Positions 27,390 through 35,483 of a stretch of DNA of 64,000 nucleotides are shown here, in pieces (positions within the stretch are counted from its first letter, which is position 1; every line of letters starts with the position of its first letter). Where the stretch lies: positions 148,697 through 212,696 of the forward strand of contig NZ_LIVV01000011.1 of NCBI RefSeq assembly GCF_001905825.1. The letters are read 5' to 3'. Under the pieces are notes generated by a model. The model made no database searches. It was not told the DNA's origin and saw only the letters and a program-made list of their open reading frames with translations. A program made the position numbers and the translations under genes. This DNA is from Streptomyces sp. CB02009. Its GTDB lineage: Bacteria > Actinomycetota > Actinomycetes > Streptomycetales > Streptomycetaceae.

Positions 27390-27876
27390 GCTGTTGGGCC
27401 GGTGCGAGCGGTCCGCCGTGCACCTGGAGATGCGTGACTCGTACGCGTCCACCGACAGGTTCGAAGCGTGGAAGCGGGGCGAGCGCATCGACTGGGACGA
27501 CCGCGCGTCCTGGTGGCACCCATACGACCAGTTGATTGCGGACACCGTGGCACGAGGGGTGTCGATCCGTCGCGCCCGGATCGTCTCCGAACCCGTGACG
27601 GAGTACATCCGGTGGGAGCACTACGTCACCCACGCCAACGTCACGGCCGGCGAGGACGTCCGATGGCTGCCGCGCCGCCGAGCCACGGACATCGCCCTCC
27701 CCGGCAATGACTTCTGGCTCTTCGACGGCGAACTCCTGCGCGTGCACCACTTCTCCGGCGACGGGGCGGTGGTCGAAGACGAGATCACGGACGACCCGGC
27801 GACGGTGAAACTCTGCGCATCGGCCTTCGAAGCCGTATGGGACCGGGCCGTCCCGCACCACCTGTACGCGATCTGA
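27361..27876 (+). CDS. DUF6879 family protein
   Basis: The ATG has GGGAGG seven nt upstream. The 171-aa protein has the family features FAELLGRCERSAVHLEMRDSY, WHPYDQLIADTVARGVSIRRARIVSEPVTEYIRWEH, DVRWLPRR and DFWLFDGELLRVHHF. Members are found next to Scr1-type HTH regulators and are proposed to work with them, possibly as the toxin-like partner; that role is not proven. Cytoplasmic. Confidence 0.88.
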   Translation: MPSSVPSFAELLGRCERSAVHLEMRDSYASTDRFEAWKRGERIDWDDRASWWHPYDQLIADTVARGVSIRRARIVSEPVTEYIRWEHYVTHANVTAGEDVRWLPRRRATDIALPGNDFWLFDGELLRVHHFSGDGAVVEDEITDDPATVKLCASAFEAVWDRAVPHHLYAI

Positions 27877-27890
27877 GGACAGCCAGCTCC

Positions 27891-28739
27891 ATGCCCCCAC
27901 ACCCCTCATCGAGCGTTCAGCAAGCCCGTGAAGCACTCGCGGGCCGACTGCACGAGCTACGCAGGGACGCCGGAATCAGCGGGCGGGAGCTGGCCCTCCG
28001 GCTTCGGTGGTCGGACTCGAAGGTGTCGCGCATCGGCAACGCCAAGACACCCCCGTCCGACGCGGACATCCGAGCATGGTGCCGGGCGTGCGGAGCCGAC
28101 GACCAGGCGCCGGACCTCATCGCGGCGAACAGACAGTCCGCAGACGCCCACATCCAATGGAAACGCCTCCAGCGAGGCGGCCTACGGCACGTGCAGGAAT
28201 CCACGGAGAGCCTGTACCGGCGCACGCGCCTCTTCCGTGTCTACGTCTCCGACGTGATCCCCGGCTTCCTCCAGACACCCGGCTACGCGACCGCGCTCCT
28301 GTCGTCCATCGCGGACTTCCGGGGAACACCGGACGACGTGACGGAGGCAGTCAAGGTCCGCATGAGACGGAATGCGGTGCTGAACAACGCGGCGCACCGA
28401 TTCTCGTTCGTCCTGGAGGAATCGGTCCTGCGCTACCGGCTGTGCACCGTCGAGACGATGGCGGCGCAGCTCGGTCACCTCCTGGCGGTCATGGACCTCC
28501 AGAACGTGGCCGTGGGCATCGTCCCGTTCTCGTCGCAGCGAACCGTCTGGCCCATGCCGACCTTCACCATCTTCGACGACACGAGGGTGCACGCGGACAC
28601 CCTGGACGCCGCGTCCACGCTGAAGCAGCCGAGCCAAGTCGAGCTGTACGCACGAGCCTTCGACCGACTGTCGCAAGGGGCGGCACGGGGAGCCGCCGCA
28701 CGCACGCTCGTGACGTCCGCCTTATCGTCGCTCGGCTGA
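27891..28739 (+). CDS. Scr1-family HTH regulator (antitoxin-like)
   Basis: The 282-aa protein has an N-terminal XRE-type helix-turn-helix (LHELRRDAGISGRELALRLRWSDSKVSRIG, about residues 20-55). The C-terminal Scr1 domain has the hallmark sequence YVSDVIPGFLQTPGYATALL and VLEESVLRYRL. Relatives regulate morphological differentiation and antibiotic genes in Streptomyces and usually sit beside DUF397 or DUF6879 partners, as here. GAGGA lies 14 nt before the ATG, slightly far. Confidence 0.9.
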   Translation: MPPHPSSSVQQAREALAGRLHELRRDAGISGRELALRLRWSDSKVSRIGNAKTPPSDADIRAWCRACGADDQAPDLIAANRQSADAHIQWKRLQRGGLRHVQESTESLYRRTRLFRVYVSDVIPGFLQTPGYATALLSSIADFRGTPDDVTEAVKVRMRRNAVLNNAAHRFSFVLEESVLRYRLCTVETMAAQLGHLLAVMDLQNVAVGIVPFSSQRTVWPMPTFTIFDDTRVHADTLDAASTLKQPSQVELYARAFDRLSQGAARGAAARTLVTSALSSLG

Positions 28740-28821
28740 CCACCCAATGAGTACGGAAACGCCAAAAGACCCCCATGCCCCTCCCCGGCTAGGAGAGAGA
28801 CACAGGGGCCATATGACGGTG

Positions 28822-29757
28822 TCAGCCGTTCAGTACACCAGTGAGGCGGGCGGCTGCCTTGCCTCCGAAGAGCGCGATGCCGCAGTAGAAGTCGATACGC
28901 GTGCGGTAGACGGGCTTGTCGTGCGACTCGCCCAGGTCGGTGACCTGAACACCACCGTTGGTGAGTCCGGAGACACCGGCGTCCGCCTCGGTCGCGCCGA
29001 AACGAACTGCGTAGATGTCACCCGTCTCGGCACCGCCGGTCCCGGTCGTCAGCGGCAGCACGTCCGTGCCGTCGAGACGCTGGCCGGCGTCCAGCAGCGG
29101 GATGCCGTTCCACATGACCGTGGGCTTTCCGGCGATGTCCGTGCTCAGCAGTTCACTGCCACCGAGCCGCCGGAAACCGGATGCGATCTTGGCACGCAGC
29201 GCGGCGTTCATGTAGAGCGCGCCGTTCTTGCCGTCGATGCCATGCACCTGGTTCGTCAGGGTGTCGAGCAGATCGAAGAAGTCGTGCCCGTGGGCAACGG
29301 CCCCCTTGCCCTTGGCATCAATGACCTGGCGCCCGACCAGCCGCTTGCGAAGACCATCGAACCCCTTCGGGTTAACCTCGACGTCGCCGTTGAAGAACTG
29401 GTCGGCGAAGTGGATCGAAGCGGCCTTGACCTTCATATGGGTCTGAATCGCACGCTGATCGTTGAGGTTTCCCCGCGTCTGGACGATGAACTTGTCCACG
29501 TCGGCGTCACCTCCCAGGATGGCCAGAGTCTCGACGCGCTGGTTCAGCGTGCCGGTGCTCTCCGGATACGCCTCGTTGATCGCAGGGAAGGCCACGCCAG
29601 GAAGGCTGGACTCCTCGTTGTACTTGAACGCGCTTCCCTCCACGTGAACAAGGGGAAGCCGGTCAAGAATCGGCGACTCCTGAACGAACGTCTCGATTAC
29701 GCCGCGCTGAAGTTGGTCAAGGGTGAGCTTGGCCGATTCGGCAAGAGTGAGAGTCAA
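28822..29757 (-). CDS. phage major capsid protein
   Basis: I chose TTG at 29757 because GAAGGA lies 6 nt upstream and the product then starts MTLTLAESAKL, the usual opening of this actinophage capsid family; ATGs at 29772 and 29826 are in frame. The 311-aa protein carries family blocks FVQESPILDRLPL, LGGDADVDKFIVQTRGNLNDQRA, FFNGD, GLTNGGVQV and YCGIALFGGKAAARL. It appears intact. It would form the shell of a phage head, but no other structural gene is present in the element. Confidence 0.85.
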   Translation of the reverse strand: MTLTLAESAKLTLDQLQRGVIETFVQESPILDRLPLVHVEGSAFKYNEESSLPGVAFPAINEAYPESTGTLNQRVETLAILGGDADVDKFIVQTRGNLNDQRAIQTHMKVKAASIHFADQFFNGDVEVNPKGFDGLRKRLVGRQVIDAKGKGAVAHGHDFFDLLDTLTNQVHGIDGKNGALYMNAALRAKIASGFRRLGGSELLSTDIAGKPTVMWNGIPLLDAGQRLDGTDVLPLTTGTGGAETGDIYAVRFGATEADAGVSGLTNGGVQVTDLGESHDKPVYRTRIDFYCGIALFGGKAAARLTGVLNG

Positions 29758-29884
29758 AGAAATTCCTTCCATAGTCAGTTGATTGATCAGCGCATGGCTC
29801 TCCACAGAAACGCTCAAATGAGCCATGCGAGTTTTTTGCCTCCCTGCCGATCTTTTGGCGGGAGGGAGGGGAGTACCCCCCTGG

Positions 29885-30280
29885 TCAGAACGGCGGGCGC
29901 TCGGTGGCCTCACGGTGGGACCTACGCTCCGCAGCGAACCCGCCGGGCTGATTCCGCGCGGTCTCGCGGCTGTGGCACGTCGAGCACAGCGGACGCAGAC
30001 GAGAGAACGCGTCCGGATCGGACACGCCACGTGCGACCAGCGGGCGACGCGACTCCGGGAAGTGGTCAGCCACCGTCGCCAGCTTCGTGCACAACACGCA
30101 CCACGGATGGGCGTAGAGGTAGCGGCGCCGGATGTTCGGCCACCGTCGCCCGTACGCGCTCGTCCCTGATGTCTCCCGTAGTGCGGTCGCCTCACGCTCG
30201 TGTGCGGCACAGCGTCCGCCACGAGCGGTCAGTTCGGGGCACCCGGGTACCGAGCAAGGGGGGCGGGGTCGTCGGGGCAC
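29885..30280 (-). CDS. HNH endonuclease, phage packaging type
   Basis: The 131-aa protein has an N-terminal zinc knuckle (CSVPGCPEL ... CAAHE) and an HNH core (HPWCVLC, VADHFPESRRP, LCSTCHSRETARN). This size and layout match the HNH proteins encoded next to terminase genes in many actinophages. Here it sits 127 bp upstream of the capsid gene on the same strand, where terminase and portal genes would be expected, suggesting a deletion. Confidence 0.85.
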   Translation of the reverse strand: MPRRPRPPCSVPGCPELTARGGRCAAHEREATALRETSGTSAYGRRWPNIRRRYLYAHPWCVLCTKLATVADHFPESRRPLVARGVSDPDAFSRLRPLCSTCHSRETARNQPGGFAAERRSHREATERPPF

Positions 30281-30313
30281 AAGGGATCACCTCCAAAGCG
30301 CGCATGGGGGGAC

Positions 30314-31294
30314 ATGTGGGAGCACACTGATTACATGGCGTCCAGTGACCGATGGTTTAGCGAAGGTGCACAGATATTCCGCAGGATGGACACGGCGGGA
30401 CTTTTCGGCACAACGCAACTTCCGGAGGGTGGAGAGTACTATCCATGCCCGAGCTGCAAGACGGCATATTCGCGAGATGAGATTTCAGAACTAAGCCGTG
30501 AAGACGTCCCACCTAAAAGTCAGGGCGGAACGCCCATACTTCTGACCTGTGCCAGTTGCAACCACGCTGCTGGAAAGCACTTTGACGCCCATGCCGCTAG
30601 AAGATCAGTCATCCACAACCTCGCCATGGGTAGAGATCCCAGAAGGAAAGTTAGGACAGAATTCAATGCGGGTGGCGCTGTCATTCGGGGCTACGTTTCC
30701 CATGACCCTCAAGGGATGGTCATGAGAGGCGTGCCCGAGCAGAATTCTAACGAGCAAGTCAAAGCACACATTCGAGAATTGGATAAGATGTGGGATAGCG
30801 GAGCCGATCCGGTCTTCACCGTCAAGGCCACAGAGAGATTCATTGAATGGCGCGCAGCCGTTTCATGGGTTCGCGCCGCATATCTTGCGTCATTCACAGC
30901 GCTTGGCTGGTCCTATGCATTCAGACCCGAGCTAGATCCCGTGCGGCATCAGCTAATGAACCCGGACAGCGAAACACTCCGTCGACTTGCCTTGATCGAC
31001 TTGAACGCATCAACGGACCGCAGAGGGATGCTACTCGTAAAGACCCCGGAAGAACTGCGAAGCATGCTGGTTGTCATTGGCCACTATTCGATACTACTTC
31101 CAGGCGTCACAGATCCACTTTCGTGTCTGGAGTTGTCAGAAGCAATCTCGCAGTGGAGTCGCCCAGGTAGCCTGGCGAATGCGACACTCAAAGGCGATCC
31201 CGTCCCATGGCCTACTCAGCCTAAGTACGCAATGGATGAATGGCTTCTGGGTCGACTTAACCGTGCGGGAGGGAGTCAGGAACCGGACTCCTGA
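30314..31294 (+). CDS. HNH-like zinc protein of unknown function, low GC
   Basis: The product is 326 aa from ATG 30314; ATG 30335 is an alternative and neither has an ideal ribosome site. Residues 43-90 form an HNH-type zinc fold: CPSC, SREDVPPKSQGG and LTCASCNHAAGKHFDAH. The remaining 230 residues are helical with no known domain. Base use is much poorer in GC and codon choice far less biased than neighbours, a sign of recent transfer. Its 3' end overlaps the convergent small HNH gene by 19 nt. It might be a nuclease, perhaps of defence type; this is not shown. Confidence 0.7.
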   Translation: MWEHTDYMASSDRWFSEGAQIFRRMDTAGLFGTTQLPEGGEYYPCPSCKTAYSRDEISELSREDVPPKSQGGTPILLTCASCNHAAGKHFDAHAARRSVIHNLAMGRDPRRKVRTEFNAGGAVIRGYVSHDPQGMVMRGVPEQNSNEQVKAHIRELDKMWDSGADPVFTVKATERFIEWRAAVSWVRAAYLASFTALGWSYAFRPELDPVRHQLMNPDSETLRRLALIDLNASTDRRGMLLVKTPEELRSMLVVIGHYSILLPGVTDPLSCLELSEAISQWSRPGSLANATLKGDPVPWPTQPKYAMDEWLLGRLNRAGGSQEPDS

Positions 31295-31503
31295 GCCCCG
31301 AACTCCGTTGCCGTCTTGAGCTGGTGGCACAAGCGGCACAGCGGTTGAACGTTCCCGTCCGTGTCCTCGCCACCGAGGGCGAGCGGGCTCACGTGGTCCA
31401 CGTCCGCGAGGACGAGCGACCCGCACCGGGCACACCGAGCACCACCACGTGCACCGACCAGAGCACGGAGCCGAGCGGCCCCCGAGTGAACCCGGACCAG
31501 CAC
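31276..31503 (-). CDS. short HNH endonuclease
   Basis: The 75-aa product is little more than an HNH core: RCARCGSLVLADVDHVSPLALGG, then NVQPLCRLCHQLKTATEFG. All metal and catalytic positions (C-x2-C, DH, C-x2-C) are present. It could be a complete mini-HNH or the tail of a longer, lost gene. It heads toward the low-GC gene and overlaps its end. Confidence 0.65.
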   Translation of the reverse strand: MLVRVHSGAARLRALVGARGGARCARCGSLVLADVDHVSPLALGGEDTDGNVQPLCRLCHQLKTATEFGAQESGS

Positions 31504-31931
31504 CGCACGACGGACCCGCCGAGCATGTACCGAAGAACGTCGTTCTTAGACCTTGTGGTGACCCTCGCGGCGTCCGCAGTGAGTGGCGGGCTCGGTGCAG
31601 TCAATACACCGCATGGTCACCCCTTGGTCGTCGTCCTGGTGCTCGTCATTGCGTGCCCACCCCCAGACTTGAACCGGGGAACTCTACGGCCGATATCTCC
31701 GAGCCGGGGCCGGTACCGCGCACCTCTGCTCTGTTGGGTCAGGTGGGCTTAGTCGTCCTCGCTGGCGGGACAAGTCCGGACACGGTGGGGGACCGCACGC
31801 GCTTACAACCCCTTTCGGCGCCCCCGGTCAAGGGGCGGTTACTCATGGGTGGTGCGGTCCCCGCGCTCTGCCTCACGACCCCTGCGGCCACCCCCGTAAC
31901 GGCGGGGTGCGTGGTGCAGGGGCAGAGCTGC

Positions 31932-31997
31932 GAGAGAGCGGGCACTCGGTCCGCCGGATTCCCCCTCGGGGTGGGTGCGCGGTAGTCCCGCTCTCTC
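31932..31997. repeat. 11-bp perfect inverted repeat, long stem-loop
   Basis: GAGAGAGCGGG at 31932-31942 pairs with CCCGCTCTCTC at 31987-31997; GGGGC and GCCCC just outside extend the pairing. The loop of 44 nt has its own GC-rich pairing. Confidence 0.65.
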
Positions 31998-32136
31998 TTG
32001 CCCCAGTAGTAGGGACCGAAGGTGTCCCGCGCCCTCGCCGCATCGTGCGGTGGACGGTCGGGGCTCGCTCGGTGCCTCCCTGGTGCCCTAGTAGTAAGGA
32101 CCGAGGGTGTCCCGAGGGTGCCGAGCGGTGTCGGTG

Positions 32137-32210
32137 GTGACGACAGAGACCCCGGTTTCTCTTTCTCTGTATTTTTTCTATGCGTTCTAAAAAGTTTCGA
32201 AAGTCGTCAC
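32137..32210. repeat. AT-rich segment flanked by inverted GTGACGAC
   Basis: GTGACGAC at 32137-32144 and GTCGTCAC at 32203-32210 flank 58 nt that include TATTTTTTCTATGCG and TTCTAAAAAG, very unusual for this genome. Confidence 0.6.
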
Positions 32211-32432
32211 TCTCAACACCTCCTCGCCCCGCTGTGGCCCCCCACCCGAGCAAATCGGCGCCGCCAAGAGACGCATCCAGCGCGCCAAGCCCCTAGTCGA
32301 AAGCGGGCTTCATGGCCCCTCACTGTGTTGTGGGGACCAGCAGATTCCCGCGCCGCCTGTCCTGCCGCGAGCCGTGCCTCTCGGTCCCTCACTGTGGTGG
32401 TGTGGGGACCACCGGATTCCCGAGGGCCGAGG

Positions 32433-32525
32433 CATGACGGGATGACGTTTCGACGGACGGTCTGGTTTTCTCCTTATTTTTTTCTTGTGCATACGAAAAA
32501 CAGTCTGAACCGTCATACCGTCATG
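32433..32525. repeat. AT-rich segment flanked by 15-bp inverted repeat
   Basis: CATGACGG-G-ATGACG at 32433-32447 is inverted as CGTCAT-A-CCGTCATG at 32511-32525, with one mismatch. The 63 nt between contain TTATTTTTTTCTTGTGCATAC. The layout repeats that of 32137-32210. Confidence 0.65.
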
Positions 32526-32657
32526 GCTCCGCCCGCTGGTCGGCCCCGCTGCGGGCACAGCAAAGCCCCGGCGGTCCGTGAGGGACTACCGGGGCTTGGC
32601 TCGGGCGGCCCGCCACCCGCTTTCCTAGCGGCGGACCCTGTAGACCTCTCAGGCGGC

Positions 32658-34406
32658 TCAGGCGCCCGCAGAATCAGGCGCCGCAGCCCATCGCACGATC
32701 ACCCGGTCCCTCGTGTTCGCGTTCCGGCCCCTGCCGACGGACTTGGTGATCCTCACGGAGTCGATGAAGAGCGCCAGGAACTCCCGCTTCTTCTCCAGGT
32801 CCCACACCGCCCATGTCGATCCCTCACCGATAGGATCTCCGTCCACGCTTGTCCACTCGTTGGGGATCTGGATGGTTCGGCTACCAGTCGCCTCCAGTTG
32901 CGCCAGCCGTTCCGCCGTCCGCTCCTCGTGGGCAGCCAACCGTGCCATGGACTCCCTGAACATCTGCGCACCGGTCTCGTCGCCGTAGACGCCGGCCAGC
33001 CGGTCCACATGGAGGATGCGGCGGGACTCCCGCACGTGCTCCAACTCGGCTCGCACCGCCGCGCGTTCCGCGTCTCGCTGGGACGTGTCCTGTTGGCGGG
33101 CGAAGCGCCGTGACGCCTCGGCCAGCCATTCGAGGTCTTCCGGGTCGTCGGGGTCCATGGCCATGAGACGGGCCCACACCCGCCCCGCCGTCTCACTGTC
33201 CGCCGCGTCCTGGCCGATGACGAGACCACCGTGGCCCGGGACCACTCCCCCGGCCCGGTTGCACTTGTAGTAGAGCTTCCCGGCCCGCCGGTCGGTCACC
33301 ATCACCGATCCGCATACGTCGCAGAACAGCAGTCCATGTCCGGCCAGCAGAGTCGGTACGCGTCGGCCCGCTCGTACGACCACCTGTGTCCGGCCGTCCA
33401 GCACGTCCTGGAGCTTCCACCACTCATCCGTGGGAATCAGCGCTTCGTGCGACTGGACGGGCTGCCCTTCATCGTCACGCAGGATGACGCGCTTCCCCGT
33501 CTTGCCCGGGATGGGGTTGCCATCGGCGTCCTTGGTCGCCTGTACCCGTCCCTGCCACTCGATCGCGTACCCGGCAAGGCGCGGGTCCCGCAGGATGCGC
33601 AGGACCGTGGATGACACCCACGCGGGGCGCTCCACAGCTTCCGAGACTCCCCGCGCACGGCGCGAGGCGAGACGCTTGGCCCCCGACTCCCCCAGGGACT
33701 CCGCCTTCGTGGGAACGCCGTCTTCATTGAGTCGCTTGGCGATCTGCGAGGCGGACACTCCCTCTGCTGCCCACTTGGCCATGTCACGGACGTGCGGGGC
33801 TTCCACCAGGTCCGGGACGAGTCGGACGACGGACAGCTTGCCGCTGGTCGCCCTCTCCGTCGTGAAGCCGTACGGGGCGACGCCGGAGACATGACTACCG
33901 GCTCGCCGGAGCGTGTCCTTGGTGGCGGAGACGTACGCCGACTTCATGTCGGACTCCTGCTGCGCCAGACCCGCGATGATGGCGAGGATGCCGACGCCGA
34001 CCGGGGTGGACGTGTCGAGGTACGGCTCTTCGACGCTGACCAGCCGCACGCCGTGCGTCTCCAGCTCCTCGATGATCCGCATCGCCTCCAGCGCGCCACG
34101 GCGCGTAAGGCGGGAGAGCGAGAAGACGACTACCGCGTCCACGTGCCCGCCGCGTACGGCCGTCATCATCTCTTCGAAGCCGGGACGGTGGATGCTCGGG
34201 TCCCACCCCGACTTGCCCACGTCCTCGAAGTGGCCCGCGTCGCTCCACCCCTTCGACGCGATCAGCGAGGCGCACCGTTCGCGCTGCGCCACGGGCGATG
34301 CCTGCGAGTCGTCCTCACGCCGCTTTGACTGGCGGATGTACGAGACTGCACGTACGTGATCAAGGCTCGGCGCAGCGCCCGGCCTGTGCTTCCTGAGAGG
34401 TGTCAT
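32658..34406 (-). CDS. int: large serine recombinase (integrase)
   Basis: The ATG at 34406 directly abuts the attR side. The 582-aa protein has the resolvase domain (residues 18-170) with nucleophile Ser27 in YIRQS and the FSLSRLTRRG motif near 95-104, a recombinase domain (about 177-300), a zinc ribbon (CDVC at 362-365, Cys382) and a coiled-coil-rich segment (about 445-505). This is the full phiC31-type architecture, so it is probably active. It would catalyse attP x attB recombination between the element and the ABM gene. It is read away from the right end. Confidence 0.95.
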   Translation of the reverse strand: MTPLRKHRPGAAPSLDHVRAVSYIRQSKRREDDSQASPVAQRERCASLIASKGWSDAGHFEDVGKSGWDPSIHRPGFEEMMTAVRGGHVDAVVVFSLSRLTRRGALEAMRIIEELETHGVRLVSVEEPYLDTSTPVGVGILAIIAGLAQQESDMKSAYVSATKDTLRRAGSHVSGVAPYGFTTERATSGKLSVVRLVPDLVEAPHVRDMAKWAAEGVSASQIAKRLNEDGVPTKAESLGESGAKRLASRRARGVSEAVERPAWVSSTVLRILRDPRLAGYAIEWQGRVQATKDADGNPIPGKTGKRVILRDDEGQPVQSHEALIPTDEWWKLQDVLDGRTQVVVRAGRRVPTLLAGHGLLFCDVCGSVMVTDRRAGKLYYKCNRAGGVVPGHGGLVIGQDAADSETAGRVWARLMAMDPDDPEDLEWLAEASRRFARQQDTSQRDAERAAVRAELEHVRESRRILHVDRLAGVYGDETGAQMFRESMARLAAHEERTAERLAQLEATGSRTIQIPNEWTSVDGDPIGEGSTWAVWDLEKKREFLALFIDSVRITKSVGRGRNANTRDRVIVRWAAAPDSAGA

Positions 34407-34757
34407 GTGCCTAGTGTGGTAAAGATCAACGTCCTGACCGTGCCGGCCGAGCAGCGTGAGGTCCTGGAGCAGCGCTTCGCCTCCCGGGCGGGGGCCGTGG
34501 AGGGGTCCGACGGGTTCGAGTGGTTCGAGCTGCTGCGCCCCGTCGAGGGCACCGACCAGTACCTGGTGTACACGCGCTGGCGCAGCGAGGAGGACTTCCA
34601 GGCCTGGATGAACGGCTCCATGAAGGCCGCGCACGGAGGCGGCGGCGCGGGCGGCGACAAGGGTGCGGGCGAGGGCGGCGAGCGGCCCAGGCCCGCGGCG
34701 TCCGGTTCGACCCTCTGGTCCTTCGAGGTCGTCCAGCAGGCGTCGCCGAAGAGCTGA
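34407..34757 (+). CDS. antibiotic-biosynthesis-monooxygenase (ABM) family protein, 5' end replaced by the element
   Basis: In the present state translation can begin at GTG 34407 (VPSVVKINVLTVPAEQ). The original start is at 26446. The 116-aa protein is a single ABM/dimeric alpha-beta barrel domain: VLTVPAEQREVLEQRF, DGFEWFELLRPVEGTDQYLVYTRW and FQAWMNGSMKAAHGG, then a Gly-rich tail. Such proteins act as cofactor-free monooxygenases or heme-binding HmoB-like proteins. The GTG lies one base from the divergent integrase start, so expression would depend on element DNA. Confidence 0.85.
   Translation: MPSVVKINVLTVPAEQREVLEQRFASRAGAVEGSDGFEWFELLRPVEGTDQYLVYTRWRSEEDFQAWMNGSMKAAHGGGGAGGDKGAGEGGERPRPAASGSTLWSFEVVQQASPKS
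34422..34429. repeat. attR core AAGATCAA
   Basis: Same 8 bp as at 26458-26465. It lies inside codons 6-8 of the ABM gene and 16 bp from the integrase start codon. Confidence 0.7.
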
Positions 34758-34875
34758 CCGGCGCTCCCCCGTCGGCGCCGGGCCGACGGCCCCTTCCCGC
34801 CGGACCGGCACCGGCCCGGCCCTGGGTCGACGCCGGGAGAAATCGAGCTGCGTCCCAGGTCGTGCGCGCCGCACA

Positions 34876-35361
34876 ATGACGCTCATGACCTGGACCTTCT
34901 CCCCCGAGCACGTCGGCACCCCGGACGCCGCCGCGCTGCGCCGCGACTACCTGGACGACGTCGCGAGCCGCTACTGGAAGCGCCCCGCGACGCGGGAGGA
35001 GCTCGACGAGGGCCTCACCGGCGACGGCGCCGAGCTGCTGACCCCGCCGACGGGGCAGTTCCTGGTCGCACGGTACGAGGGCAAGCCCGCCGGCTGCGGC
35101 GGAGTGCTGCTCCTCGACGAGGACCGCGCCGAACTGACCCGCGTCTTCCTGCGCCACGCCTTTCGCGGCCTGGGCGGGGCGGGCGCGCTCCTGGCCCGCC
35201 TGGAGGACGAGGCGCGCGGGCTCGGCGCCCGCCGGATGGTCCTGAACACGCGCCTCGACCTGGTCGAGGCACGCGCCCTGTACACCCGGCACGGGTACGA
35301 CGAGATCCCGGCGTACTGCACGGGCCCGTACATGGACATCTGGTACGGCAAGGACCTCTGA
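34876..35361 (+). CDS. GNAT-family N-acetyltransferase
   Basis: The 161-aa protein has the GNAT core: GQFLVARYEGKPAGCGGVLL, then LTRVFLRHAFRGLGGAGALLARLEDEA with the R/Q-x-x-G-x-G/A acetyl-CoA loop, and VLNTRLDLVEARALYTRHGYDEIP. It should transfer an acetyl group to a small molecule or protein. ATG 34885 is an alternative start. It follows the ABM gene by about 120 bp; no link is clear. Confidence 0.9.
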   Translation: MTLMTWTFSPEHVGTPDAAALRRDYLDDVASRYWKRPATREELDEGLTGDGAELLTPPTGQFLVARYEGKPAGCGGVLLLDEDRAELTRVFLRHAFRGLGGAGALLARLEDEARGLGARRMVLNTRLDLVEARALYTRHGYDEIPAYCTGPYMDIWYGKDL

Positions 35362-35483
35362 CCGCCCGTCCCGCTTCGGGGCCGACGCGGACCGCCGGGC
35401 GGCGGCTCGGGGCCAGTCAGTCCGGATCGGCGGCTCCGGGGCCGCACCGTCCGCACCGCAGGATCGGCGCGTCGGCCGGGCGG

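Larger units (their letters stand above)
31504..32657. other. 1.15-kb non-coding region with paired repeats
   Basis: No convincing gene lies here; frames are broken and the base composition swings between GC-rich and AT-rich. It contains, left to right, a stem-loop (31932-31997), a 25-bp direct repeat (32005-32029 and 32090-32114), an AT-rich segment between 8-bp inverted repeats (32137-32210), a second direct repeat (32317-32350 and 32386-32422) and a second AT-rich segment between 15-bp inverted repeats (32433-32525). A replication or packaging origin, or a structured RNA, would fit. Confidence 0.6.
26458..34429. mobile_element. integrated element with large serine integrase, about 8 kb
   Basis: The element is bounded by the 8-bp repeat AAGATCAA at 26458-26465 and 34422-34429, which splits one gene into a 5' scrap and the rest. 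The large serine recombinase gene lies directly inside the right end, as expected for phiC31-type integration. The content is mixed: Streptomyces accessory genes (DUF6879, Scr1 regulator), a phage major capsid gene, HNH genes and one gene of lower GC. No terminase, portal, tail, conjugation or recognisable replication gene is visible. It could be a degraded prophage or a phage satellite. From 26266 to 26445 and from 26491 to 26563 I see no gene. Confidence 0.8.

Noticed and set aside
34407-34919. Upstream extension of the serine integrase frame across the right attachment site
   Set aside because: It would run through chromosomal ABM gene DNA. The ATG at 34406 sits at the element edge and gives a normal resolvase N-terminus.
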